Positions 1 to 10,500 of a stretch of DNA of 64,000 bases are shown here, in pieces. The stretch lies in assembly GCA_944325885.1 (NCBI GenBank), contig CALVBT010000003.1, positions 104,251 to 168,250 on the forward strand. Direction: 5' to 3'. The position numbers and the translations under genes were made by a program. The first letter of the stretch is position 1. Every line of letters begins with the position of its first letter. The DNA comes from Candidatus Gastranaerophilales bacterium (lineage in GTDB: Bacteria; Cyanobacteriota; Vampirovibrionia; Gastranaerophilales; Gastranaerophilaceae). The notes beneath the pieces were generated by a model, which did not search any database, was not told where the DNA came from, and worked only from the letters and a program-made list of their open reading frames with translations.

Positions 1-150
1 TTTTACCTGAGCATTAATAACTTTATTTTTTATCATTTTATGATTGTGCAGCATCTTTTTTTGCATGCGGTAGCTACAGGTGCATTCTGCTGCAAAAGTA
101 CAATCAGAAAACAACAAAACAAGAAACAGTGCGGACAAAATTTTCTTCAT
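1..150 (-). CDS. Small exported protein, 3' part outside window
   Basis: Fifty codons are visible from an ATG at 150 running off the left edge without a stop. A strong Shine-Dalgarno (AAGGGGAG) lies just upstream of the start. The first residues are MKKILSALFL followed by more hydrophobic residues and a Cys at position 17, so this is an export signal, possibly with an LFSDC lipobox-like stretch. The sequence after it (CTCSYRMQKK and on) has two more Cys and many Lys, His and Asn. The family is not recognised. It is divergent from the ABC exporter at 292. Only the N-terminus is seen, so function cannot be assigned. Confidence 0.6.
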   Translation of the reverse strand, partial: MKKILSALFLVLLFSDCTFAAECTCSYRMQKKMLHNHKMIKNKVINAQVK

Positions 151-178
151 AAAAACTCCCCTTACAATTTTCTTTACT

Positions 179-212
179 AAAATAGTTGGAATAATAAAAC
201 AGAACAATTGCC
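179..212 (-). promoter_or_regulatory. Possible promoter with GGCAATT box
   Basis: On the minus strand GGCAATT (212-206) is followed 21 nt later by TATTTT (184-179), upstream of the small exported protein that starts at 150. It resembles the three better-matched elements near 29.2, 37.1 and 43.7 kb. It lacks their upstream TTCTTAATA and its spacing is two nt longer, so this is the weakest member of the set. Confidence 0.3.
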
Positions 213-291
213 CGACAGTTCATTACAAATAGATAACAATTATTCTAATATTATTTAAAAAGAGTATTGTTTATTGTATAAAAAGGATAAT

Positions 292-2112
292 ATGCAAAAA
301 ATAAAATTACTCGTTGAAAAAATAACACAAACCCAGTTTTACACAAACTACAAAAGAATGTGGCCTTACATAAAACCGTACTGGTTCAGGGCATTGATGG
401 CTGTATTGATTTGTATTCCGATTGGTTCACTGGATGCAATCATTGCACTTTCTCTGAAACCGTATATGGATTTGGTCATGGTAGAAAAGAGCATAACATC
501 GCCGTGGTACATACCATTCGGAATAGTTGCTTTTACATCATTGCAGGGCGGATTGAATTACCTTGCAACATACCTGAACATCTGGGTAGGCGGAAAAATT
601 TCAAACGGGTTAAAATATGACCTTTTCAAAAAACTTTTGACCTTTGAAACCTCATATTATGACCACAGAAGCTCGGGGGATGTAATTTTTCAATTCAATA
701 ACAATGCTGATTTGGCATGCAGCGGGCTTTTGGACAATCTTAAAGTTTTTACGCAGAGATTGTTCTCATCTGTATCACTTGTGTGTGTATTGTTCTACAA
801 CTCATGGCAGCTTGCATTGATTGCGGTAGTAGTACTGGGAGCGGCATTTGCACCTGTTGCTCAAATCAGAAAAAGAATCAACGATGTAATGAGCAGAACA
901 CTTATTGCAGATGCTGCGGTAATTACAGCCTACAACGAGGCCTACTCCGGCAACAAAACTATCATCTCATACAACCTTGCAAATGATCAGAAAGACAAAT
1001 TCTTAAATATATTAAGAAGTATCTTCACACTAAAAATAAAAATGGTACAAAAAACCTCATGGCTCTCTCCGATGATGCACGTAATTGTGTCAGTAGGTAT
1101 AGGTCTGGCTATCGGATTTGGAAGCCATTTGATTTTGACAAAACAAATCACAAGCGGAAACTTTGTTTCATTTATAACAGCACTGATTATGTTATACACT
1201 CCGGTAAAAAGTATCGGCAACAACTTTAACCAGCTGCAGTTGTCTTTCTTTGCAATAGAAAGAGTCTTTGACATACTGGAATCCGAACCGATAATAAAAG
1301 ACAGAGAAAATGCTATAGACCTGCAGCCTGATTACAAAAAAATAGAGTTCAAAGACGTAAACTTTGAATATGTGCCTAATGTACCTGTCTTAAAAGACAT
1401 AAATCTTACTGTTCATAAAGGCGAAACAATTGCTTTTGTGGGCAACTCCGGCGGCGGCAAAACCACTATAGTAAACCTCTTGCCGAGATTTTACGACATT
1501 CAATCAGGTGCAATAACTATTGATGACATTGATATAAGAGATTACAAACTAAAATCGCTAAGACAAAATATCTCTATAGTTTTTCAGGACAATTTCCTTT
1601 TCTCCGGCACAATTAGAGAAAACATAATGCTCGGAAACGAAAACGCAACCGAAGAAGAGCTTCAAAACGCAATAAAAATGGCATACCTTGATGAATTTAT
1701 AAACACTCTTGAACAAAAAGAAAACACCTTTATCGGTGAAAGAGGAGTTCTGTTATCAGGCGGCCAAAAACAGCGTGTCGCTATAGCAAGAGCATTTTTG
1801 AAAAACGCACCGACTGTTATTCTGGATGAGGCGACCTCGGCTCTGGATAACAAGGCAGAGGCTGTTGTACAAAAAGCTATCGACAACCTTATGAAAGACA
1901 AAACAGTTTTTGTTATTGCACACAGACTCTCCACTATCAAAAATGCAGACAAAATTGTTGTTATAAACGAAGGCAGAATTGTAGAAACAGGAACTCACGA
2001 AGAGCTTATAAACATTCCAAACGGCAGCTACAAAGCACTTTATGAAATGCAATTCAGAGCAAAAGAACCTGTAAACACTCAAGAAACCGCTAAAGAAGAA
2101 GCTGTTGTATAA
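292..2112 (+). CDS. msbA: ABC exporter, MsbA-like (lipid A/lipid flippase type)
   Basis: Fused half-transporter of about 606 residues: six transmembrane helices in the first 320 residues (ABC exporter type 1 membrane domain) and a C-terminal nucleotide-binding domain. Visible motifs are Walker A GNSGGGKTT, signature LLSGGQKQR, Walker B TVILDEATSAL and the switch His in IAHRLSTI. This is the arrangement of MsbA and related homodimeric lipid or drug exporters at the inner membrane. A lipid A role fits the presence of waaA at 58.5 kb, but the exact substrate is inferred. I prefer ATG 292 to an upstream TTG at 274 because AAAAGGA lies at a good distance before 292. The gene stands alone. Confidence 0.85.
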   Translation: MQKIKLLVEKITQTQFYTNYKRMWPYIKPYWFRALMAVLICIPIGSLDAIIALSLKPYMDLVMVEKSITSPWYIPFGIVAFTSLQGGLNYLATYLNIWVGGKISNGLKYDLFKKLLTFETSYYDHRSSGDVIFQFNNNADLACSGLLDNLKVFTQRLFSSVSLVCVLFYNSWQLALIAVVVLGAAFAPVAQIRKRINDVMSRTLIADAAVITAYNEAYSGNKTIISYNLANDQKDKFLNILRSIFTLKIKMVQKTSWLSPMMHVIVSVGIGLAIGFGSHLILTKQITSGNFVSFITALIMLYTPVKSIGNNFNQLQLSFFAIERVFDILESEPIIKDRENAIDLQPDYKKIEFKDVNFEYVPNVPVLKDINLTVHKGETIAFVGNSGGGKTTIVNLLPRFYDIQSGAITIDDIDIRDYKLKSLRQNISIVFQDNFLFSGTIRENIMLGNENATEEELQNAIKMAYLDEFINTLEQKENTFIGERGVLLSGGQKQRVAIARAFLKNAPTVILDEATSALDNKAEAVVQKAIDNLMKDKTVFVIAHRLSTIKNADKIVVINEGRIVETGTHEELINIPNGSYKALYEMQFRAKEPVNTQETAKEEAVV

Positions 2113-2188
2113 AAATATACTTTAAATAGCGGATTAAGCTTCAATCCATATTCTATATAATAACAATGAATATGGGGAGATTTTAATT

Positions 2189-2674
2189 ATGAGTCTTGAA
2201 GTAAATAATAATGCAACAGGATTGAATACAGGTTTTATAAACAATCTGTTTTCCAAAGCACAGGACTATACCTCAAAACTCTTAAATACAGATTCAAGGG
2301 ATTTTGCGGATTATTTAAAAAGCAATTTTGATGAAATTGATACAGACAAAAGCAGCACTATTACACAGAGTGAAATCGCTGCCCAAACAGCACGTGACAC
2401 AAAAAATGAAGAGTTAAAAAAGCTGATTGAAAACAACAGTCTGGAAAAACTCACCTCGAATATCGACACAAACAAAGACGGAGAAATTACTTATTCTGAA
2501 ACAAACCCCGACGGGAATGTGCCTGATATTTTAAAAGGAGCATTGAGAGAAATTCAAAACACAAAAGACTGGGGTATGGCTGCTCAAAACCTGACTCAAA
2601 ATCTTTGTAAAAACTATTATGCCAGCAGCACACTGACAAAAATGGCCACAAGTGCAGTCAGCTATTTGATGTAA
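2189..2674 (+). CDS. EF-hand calcium-binding protein, 161 aa
   Basis: Two EF-hand loops are visible: DTDKSSTITQSE (residues 51-62, Ser in place of the usual Gly at loop position 6) and DTNKDGEITYSE (residues 93-104, fully canonical). The protein has no signal peptide or membrane helix; the N-terminus is polar and Asn/Thr-rich. Start ATG 2189 has the strong Shine-Dalgarno GGGGAG. Family knowledge supports Ca2+ binding or sensing; no partner is evident, and the gene stands alone between an ABC exporter and a SulP transporter. Similar EF-hand proteins without signal peptides occur at 36490 and, in degenerate form, at 22009, and one loop is embedded in the protein at 41610. Confidence 0.7.
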   Translation: MSLEVNNNATGLNTGFINNLFSKAQDYTSKLLNTDSRDFADYLKSNFDEIDTDKSSTITQSEIAAQTARDTKNEELKKLIENNSLEKLTSNIDTNKDGEITYSETNPDGNVPDILKGALREIQNTKDWGMAAQNLTQNLCKNYYASSTLTKMATSAVSYLM

Positions 2675-2759
2675 TGATATAGCAGCTATTTCCTAATCAT
2701 TGTATTAAAAAGCATTGCTATTCTGATATATTGCAAATTTACCATTTAACAGCTATTAT

Positions 2760-2780
2760 AAAAGTCGGTTTACTTTTTTT
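2760..2780 (+). terminator. Weak intrinsic terminator
   Basis: AAAAGT and ACTTTT form a six-pair stem around loop CGGTTT, continuing directly into a T run. It lies 86 nt after the EF-hand gene and just before the SulP gene. Confidence 0.4.
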
Positions 2781-2812
2781 TAATTACTGATTATATAAGG
2801 CGAAACATAATA

Positions 2813-4381
2813 ATGGTAAATATTGAATCTTTAAAAAAGGACTTTTTAGCTTCAGTTATAGTATTTCTCGTGGCAATGCCTCTTGCGATAGGTATTTCAA
2901 TAGCCTGCGGGCTGCCGATTTATTGCGGCATAATATCAGGAATCATAGGCGGTATCGTAGTAGGCGCACTGTCCGGAAACTCCTTGCAGGTATCAGGCCC
3001 TGCAGCCGGTTTGATTTTGATTGTTGTTGACATAATACACAATCTCGGAATCGAAAAACTGTTTTTGATAATATTTATTGTCGGTTTGATGCAGATATTA
3101 TTCGGCTTTTTATCGCTGGGCAAGTGGTTCAGGGCAATTTCGCCCGCAATTATACAGGGGATGCTCGCCGGCATCGGGATTTCGATATTTTTATCACAGT
3201 TTCATATTATGCTGGACAGCAAACCACAGAACTCGTTTATCGAAAACATTCTCGATCTTGGCAGGGTAATTTATCATTCCGTACTGCCTTTAAACGGTTC
3301 TTCCCACCATCTTGCGTGCATAATAGGGATTATGACAATAGGTATAATCATTGTATGGAATGCACTGCCCTACAAAAAGATAAAGGCCATTCCTTCTGCG
3401 CTTGTGGCGGTAATTATTGCATCTTTGTTTGCTAACATTTTGCATTTTGACATCAATTATATTCAGGTGGGCGAAAATTTTTGGGCTGATGCAACTTTTA
3501 TAAAACCTTCGATTTTTTCTCACATACTTGATATAAAAGTTTTGATAAGCGCACTTGTGATTACTTTTATTGCCAGTGCAGAAACCCTTTTGACATCTAC
3601 TGCAATAGACAAGATGAGTACAAAGTCAAAAACAGATTATGACAAAGAAATCATTGCACAGGGTGTGGGCAACGCTATATCAGGCGTTGTAGGCGGGCTG
3701 CCCATAACAGGCGTAATTGTAAGAAGTGCTGCAAACATCAATGCTGATGCGCAAAGCAGAATGTCTACTATATTCCACGGGCTGTGGATACTGCTTTTTG
3801 TAAGCTTTTTCCCTGCGATATTAAACTACATTCCTATTTCATCGCTTGCGGCAATTCTTGTTTACACAGGTTACAAACTCGTGGATGTTCAGGCGGCAAA
3901 ACACATTCTGAAGCTGAGCAAGGGCGAGTTTGCCATTTACATAATTACTCTTGTGGCAATACTTTTTACAAACCTTTTTGAAGGCATACTGGCAGGATTT
4001 TTCTGTGCGCTTGTAAAAAGTGCTTACAAGGTTTTGAAAGTCGACATTGACACGGAAGAAAACGCAGAAACAAATACAATAACAGCAAAAATCCACGGAA
4101 ATATCACTTTTATACAGCTTCCTACTTTGATAGAGGCACTCGAGAGTCTGCCAAAAGACAGAAACATCACTCTTTGTGCAGAAAGGCTCCACTTTATTGA
4201 CCATGCCTGCATTGATTTTATTAAAGAATGGGAAAAAGAAAGAAGAACCGAGATAGAAAAAAAGGGTCTGTCCTACGATGTGCATGTTGACTGGGAACAG
4301 ATGAAAGAAACCTATCCGTCTTTCAAATGGGGTCATTTTCACAAGTCACATGAAGAAAATGACAAACCCTCATTGCACTAA
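2813..4381 (+). CDS. SulP/SLC26 family inorganic anion transporter with STAS domain
   Basis: Integral membrane protein of 522 residues with about 10-12 hydrophobic segments between residues 10 and 400. The N-terminus has the family pattern (FLVAMPLAIGISIACGLP) and the conserved SGPAAG motif near residue 60. A cytoplasmic STAS domain follows (about residues 415-495). SulP proteins move sulfate, bicarbonate or other anions across the inner membrane; the substrate cannot be read from the sequence. ATG 2813 is preceded by TAAGGCG. The stop is six nt from the stop of the giant exoprotein gene read from the other strand, so the two transcription units converge with almost no gap and no clear hairpin between them. 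Confidence 0.88.
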   Translation: MVNIESLKKDFLASVIVFLVAMPLAIGISIACGLPIYCGIISGIIGGIVVGALSGNSLQVSGPAAGLILIVVDIIHNLGIEKLFLIIFIVGLMQILFGFLSLGKWFRAISPAIIQGMLAGIGISIFLSQFHIMLDSKPQNSFIENILDLGRVIYHSVLPLNGSSHHLACIIGIMTIGIIIVWNALPYKKIKAIPSALVAVIIASLFANILHFDINYIQVGENFWADATFIKPSIFSHILDIKVLISALVITFIASAETLLTSTAIDKMSTKSKTDYDKEIIAQGVGNAISGVVGGLPITGVIVRSAANINADAQSRMSTIFHGLWILLFVSFFPAILNYIPISSLAAILVYTGYKLVDVQAAKHILKLSKGEFAIYIITLVAILFTNLFEGILAGFFCALVKSAYKVLKVDIDTEENAETNTITAKIHGNITFIQLPTLIEALESLPKDRNITLCAERLHFIDHACIDFIKEWEKERRTEIEKKGLSYDVHVDWEQMKETYPSFKWGHFHKSHEENDKPSLH

Positions 4382-4387
4382 TTTTTT

Positions 4388-4595
4388 TTATAAATTTTCA
4401 TTGAACATTGCAAGGAACAACATCACTGTCGAAGTCAGTTTGTCCACATTCACAAAAGCGATTTCAACATTGCGTCCGTTTATGCTGTTGACTTTTCCGT
4501 CAACATTAAATACAACGTCCTTGTATTTCAAATCAATGCGAAGCTCCTGACCGTTTTTGAGGCCTTCTTCGCCTGTTGTGTCAGCTGTCACAACC
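4388..4595 (-). other. PilZ-like C-terminal segment of the giant exoprotein
   Basis: The last about 70 residues depart from the repeat composition: ISQKGMVV, a G-QELRIDLKYKD strand, VDGKVNSINGRNVEIAF and a final helix near VMLFLAMF. The order and spacing match the PilZ fold pattern (S-x-x-G, strand, G-x-V, (V/I)-x-F, C-terminal helix). The RxxxR motif needed for cyclic di-GMP binding is not visible in the preceding 40 residues. The assignment rests on pattern alone. Confidence 0.4.
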
Positions 4596-7500
4596 ATACC
4601 TTTTTGTGAAATTGCAACAAGCGCATCAACAACAGGGTCATGCAATGTTGCATCATCAGATGCACCTAGAATTTCGTTATTCTTATCTCTGACAACCCAG
4701 CCTATTTGTCTGTAACCGGTAGAAGCTGATTCATCAACAGCAGAGTTATTGCCTTTTTCTTTTATTGCCGAAGATTCGGATTTTATATTCTGCTGAAGGT
4801 TCGGTTCTTTAACCTGTCTGTTAGGGTTGTACGGTTCACCGTCAATTCCCGGAGGAAGATCCGGTCGGATAGTCGGCGGAGTGATATTAATTGTGTCATA
4901 CATATCAAAATAGAAAGATGTTGGATTTGTAATAATTTCATCAGGCGCATCATCATAGTGCTTGTCCATTGCAAAATCAGTCTGAGGCAGGCCTGTTACT
5001 GAATCTATCGGAGTGTCGTTATTATTGATATCCAATCTCAGGTTGTTGTTTCTAAAGATTGCATACTGGCCGATGATACCGCTTTCCATAACAAGTTTTG
5101 AAAATGCAGCGGGGTCATTTTTGCTTATCGAATCAACAAAGGCATAATCCGCATACAGTTTGTTAAATTTAGCACCGAATACAGCATCGCCTATAGAATC
5201 ACCCAAAGTAAGATAAACATTTTGCGCGCGTTTATCATCTGCATCCGGTGTGTAATAAGGGTTGTGAGGATTTGAGCCTACATCTGACTGAGGAGTGTTT
5301 GCACCCTGAATATCAAATTCCAAAAGCTCTCCGTTTTGGTTTGCATTGTGGAAGCCTGTAGCCTCATTGCCGTACTTGTCGTGTCTGATATCACCTTTTT
5401 GTGCATCCTCTGAAATATCGTACACCTGCGCTGTTATCGTATCAGCTTTCAGTGTCACTTTATCCTGTGCATAGCCGTTATAAATATCGAGTTTTCCGTT
5501 TTTAATGCCTGTTGTATTTTTAGCATCGTTCACAGTGATGTTGATATTGTGAGGGATAATGCTTTCATCTCTGGATACTCTGCCGAGATTTATTACTGTT
5601 AATTTTTCATCATTAACTGTTATGTTCAGGTCATTTGCTGCAGCTATTTCTCTTATTTCGCTGTTGCCGTTTGCAACAAGGTCAATAGAACCGTTTCTGC
5701 TCAGCATAGTTTCTATGTTCATTCCGCCTGTGCTGCCCATAGAAATATCAGAACCTGCTTCTGCAAAAATAGTACCGGCAAGAACATTGTCTACATCTAT
5801 TGCAGAACTATCAGAACCTGCATAGAGATACAAATTGTCCTGCGCATTTATGTTATCAGCAAAAATATTGCCTCTGTCAGTAGATATTATTGCGTTATCT
5901 GCATTTACGGAAGAAAAATCAAGATTGCTGTCATAAGAATGTATGTTCAAATTATCCTGAGCAGTTGCGCTGATTTTTCCGCCAGCAGAAACGTTTATTG
6001 AATTTTGAGAATCAAGATTGAACCCGTCTGACAGGATATTATCTACAGAGCTGTCTATAGTACCGATATTGTCTGCAGAAAGATTCAGATTTCCGCCGGC
6101 TGTAATACCCTGTCCGTTTTCTATCATTGTTTCGGAGTTTGAGTGGTTCAGGATATCACCGTTTGTAACGATTACGGAAACGTTGTTGTCAGCAGTAATA
6201 TTGCCTTCTGTAGTGTTGTGCGCAATATTAACATTGCCGTTGTTGTTTGTGATAGAAACATTACCACCGTGCAATGAGCCGTCTGCATTGAAATCAGCAT
6301 TGTTTTCTATCTCAACGTCAGAAGAAGTCGAAACAGATGCACCGCTGTTAATGTCCAGTGAACCGGAGTTGTTTGTTATTTCTATACGGCCTGATGAATT
6401 TATATTAGAGCCGTTTGCAAAATCAATTCCGCTCTGGCCGCTATTTGAAACAATCAGGCTGTTATTACCGAGATTCAAATCTGCTGTAGAGCCAAACTGT
6501 ATACCGTTTGTGCTGCCCTGTGCTTCGTTGTTAATATTTATAGAACCCGTGCTGCCGCCGTTAATTGAGCCGTTTACAATTATACTGCCCTGTGCGTTCG
6601 CAGAGTTTTGATTAGTTATGTTTGTCTGACCGTAATTGTTAATGCTGGCACCTTCATTAATTGTGACGCCCTGACCGTTTGCGATAATATTTACAGTACC
6701 GCCGGACTGCGAAGCAGAGCCGTTATTGATTGTGCCGTCCACTGTTATTCCCGGAACAGGTGCTGCGGAAGTTGAAGAATTAACGAGGTTTAATACACCT
6801 TCATAATTCTGTCCGCCTTCATTTACGGAATATACAGACAGGTTTGCGCCTTCATCTATATACATTGAGCCTGTGCCGCTGTTTTCTATAGTGATAGTGT
6901 TGCCACGGTTTTCCAGCTGCATACCTATATGCAAATCACTGTCCGTTCCGTGTATAAACTCTGTTGTAGAGCCGAGATATGCATTTATTGCACCGTTGAG
7001 ATTTGTTTCTCCTCCGTTGTTTTCTATATGCAATGTGCCGTAATTATCAATAACACCGCCGCTTATTGTAAAGCCGCTGCCGTTATTTATTATGGAAACC
7101 TCATTCAATGCTCCTGCACTATCACCGTTCTTGATATCTGCATAAAGGTTCAACAAGCCGTTGCTGTTTGTAATTTGAACAACACTATCGGGACTCAGGG
7201 CATTATTAATTTCTCCGGCGATAACAGAGCCTCTTTGTCCGCTGTTTCTGATATCTAAGATACCGTCATTATTGTTTATTACAGCAGTATCTTCTATAAC
7301 AAGTCCAGAGTTTGCTCCTGTATTTTCTGCAGAAATTACAGAGTCATTGTTGCTTGTCAATTCACCTTTTACGGTCAATAATCCGTTGCCTGAATTTGTA
7401 ATGTTATAAGAGGTTCCTGCACTGACATTGTTTACTGTGACATTTCCGTTTCCGGTTGTGCTGTTAACAATAACCACGTTTCCGTTTTCATTGTCCACAG

Positions 7501-10500
7501 AACCCTGCAGGTCAATATCTCCGTTGGAAGCAGAGATGGAAACCGTTCCGTTTTGAGCGGAAATTGTAGTGTCAGCAGCCTGATTTACTGATTGGCCGGT
7601 AAGAGAAATACCGTTTTGGCCTGCCTGTGCATTAGCATTCAGGTTCAGTGCATTTATTGCAGAGAGGGTAATATTTTCTGCATTGATATCGTCATTAAGA
7701 GTCAAGGATCCTGATGCTCCGCTTGTTTTAATATTTACGGTACCAGATTCTCCTGTGATTTGTGCAATATTCAAGTCACTGTCAGGGCTGTCTATATAAA
7801 TATTTTCACCATCCAGATAAACATTTCCGCCTGAGTTTAATATTATTGAATTTGTGCCGCTGCCTATATTTGTACCTGCATTGAGCCTTATATCAGAACC
7901 TGCAGAAAGAGCAAGTGTGTTTGTCTGCTGAATAATATCGTGGCTGCCGGCATCTATGGTGATTCCGCCGTCAATTGCCGTAACTAAAGCATTGAGGATA
8001 ACATCACCGTTTTGGGCTAACAATTCTACATAATTTTGTGCAGTGAGGTTCTGATTTACGTTCAAGGAATTTGCTGCATTGAGTCTGATATATCCATCCA
8101 CATCAATTGCTTCAAATATAGTGATATCACCGGAACCTGTAGTGGAAAGGTCAATATTTGTACCGGCTTCGATTGTGCCTGTATTGATACTGCTGTCCAC
8201 ACCGTTTAGTACAACGGAGCCGTTTATCGCAGAAGCCTGCAAGTCAGTTGTCTTAAAGTCAATAGCATTGCCTGTCTGACCGATATCGCCGTTTGCGCTT
8301 TCCAGTCTGATTGTATCAGCATCTATAGACAAATCAACATCAGCGTTTTGCAATATATCGCCTTGAGCAGAAAGGATTGCATTCTGTGTATCGATAAGGC
8401 CGTTTAATCTCATGCCTGTTTCTGACGTAACATCAACAGTGTTTGAAGCATTGATATTTCCGAGATTCAAAGCCACATCCGTGCCGTTATCAACACCGTT
8501 AAGATATACGGAATCAGCATTTTCGACATTTACCGCACCTGTTACAGACATATCTATTCTGTTGTCGGCAGAGCCGATGTTTCCGTTTTGTGTGTTAAAG
8601 GTTATGGTGTCAGCTTCGACAGATTTATCCAGACTGCTGTCCTGTGTAACATTTCGTGCAGAATCAATATCAACGGCATTGCCCTTTACAAGTCCGTTTA
8701 GAACAACATCGCCCTGATTTGATTTTATATTTACAGTGTTGTTTGTGTAAGCGGAACCTGAATTTATATTACCGATTTTAAAGCTGTCCTGATTGCTTTC
8801 GATATAAATATTTGCACCGTCGGCATTAACATTTCCGCCGGCCTGTGTGTTTATATACTGAGAATCAGAACCGACATTTTGGGCAAGAAGAGTAATATCT
8901 CCGCCTGAAATCATAGAAGGATTTGTGTGTGATTGAGAAATATCTCCGTTTGCTGCGTTTATTGTTATTGTGTTGTTCTGTGCATTCAAAACAGAATCAA
9001 GAATAACATCGCCGCCAGAAGTGTTTGTTACAAAAATAGCACCGTTAGTGGCTGTCAAATCACCGAGGTTTACATTGCTCTGAGAAGATGTATTGTTGTT
9101 CACGGTGATAGCGTTGTTTGCAAGTATGTTATCAAGCAAAATATTGCCTGATGCGCCCTCTGCAGCATTAACTATTACAGAGCCGCCCTGTGCATTGACA
9201 TTATTAAGATTTATTCCGCCTGCACCGTTGTTTGTAATAGAGATATCACCTGTTGCACTGTTAATGTAGCCTGAATTTTGGACAATACCTGCATTGGAAT
9301 CAACAGTAACACCTGTTTGTGCCTGAATATTGGAATCAAGAGTAATTCCGCTGCCTGCACCCAGATAAATATAATCAGATGAGGTGATATCGTATTCTTC
9401 AAGGTTCAATTCGTTTGAAGAATCCAATCTTATATAACCGTTTGCGTTCAAGTCGCTCTGAACGTTGATATTTCCACTGCCTGTAGTTGTAAGGTCGATA
9501 TTTCTGCCTGCGGTAATATCATTTGTGTTTATATCTGTATCTATACCGTTTATTACAATCGAACCGGAAGCAGCATCAGCACGAACAGACTCTGCCTCGA
9601 GGTTTATGGCATTGCCGGTCTGTCCTATATCGCCGTTTTGCGCACTCAGGCTGACATCACCGGAAGCCGTAACAGACTGACCTTCCATAGACTGATAAAT
9701 ATTATCTGCAGCAGCTATTGTAATGTCATTACCTGTGATTTCGCCCTTGATGTTAACATCGCCTGCTTTTGTGGCATCCAAATCTACTGTACCGGAGGCA
9801 TTTACACCCGCAATATTCAAGGTGTCTTCGCTTTCCAGATAAACATCGATAGCATTGTTGACTCTAACGTCATTTGCGGCATTGACGGCAATTGCACTGC
9901 CTGCTGTTCCTATATTTTGAACAGCATTCAGAATAATATCAGTACCTGCTGTAATCAAGCTGTTTGTTTGTGTAATAGCACCGCTTGAATCCACGTCAAC
10001 ATAAGTTCCTGCAGTAATTTGAGAATTTAAGAGCGTAACATCCCCGCCTTTTGAAGACAGTTCTATATAATCACTGGCAGTTAAGTTTCTGTTAAGTTCC
10101 AAATCCTCTGCAGAATCCAGACGAATATATCCGCCCTGAGCGTTCAAGTCGCTTGATACAGTGATTTTTCCGCTGCCTTCTGTAGAAAGGTCAATACTTG
10201 TACCGGCAGTAACAGAAGAGGTATTCAAATCTCTGCCCACACTGTTCAAAACAACAGCCTGTGCAGCAGTAGCTTCAAGATTGTTCGAGGCGGTAAAGTC
10301 TATTGCGTTGCCGGTTTCGCCGATGCTTCCGCCACGTGCTGTAAGATAAAGATTACCAGCCTCAATGGTTTTGTCCAGATTGCTGTCTTGAAGCACGCTG
10401 CCTGATGCATCTAATATTACATCATTGCCTCTAATACTGTCTTTTATTACAACGTTTTTGTTGTCGCCGGTTGTCCTTACATCAACTGTATCCATTGCGT

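Noticed and set aside
6018-6611. Long plus-strand open frame (197 codons) inside the giant exoprotein gene
   Set aside because: It is antisense to the repeat-rich exoprotein and arises from its skewed codon composition; there is no ribosome site or domain.
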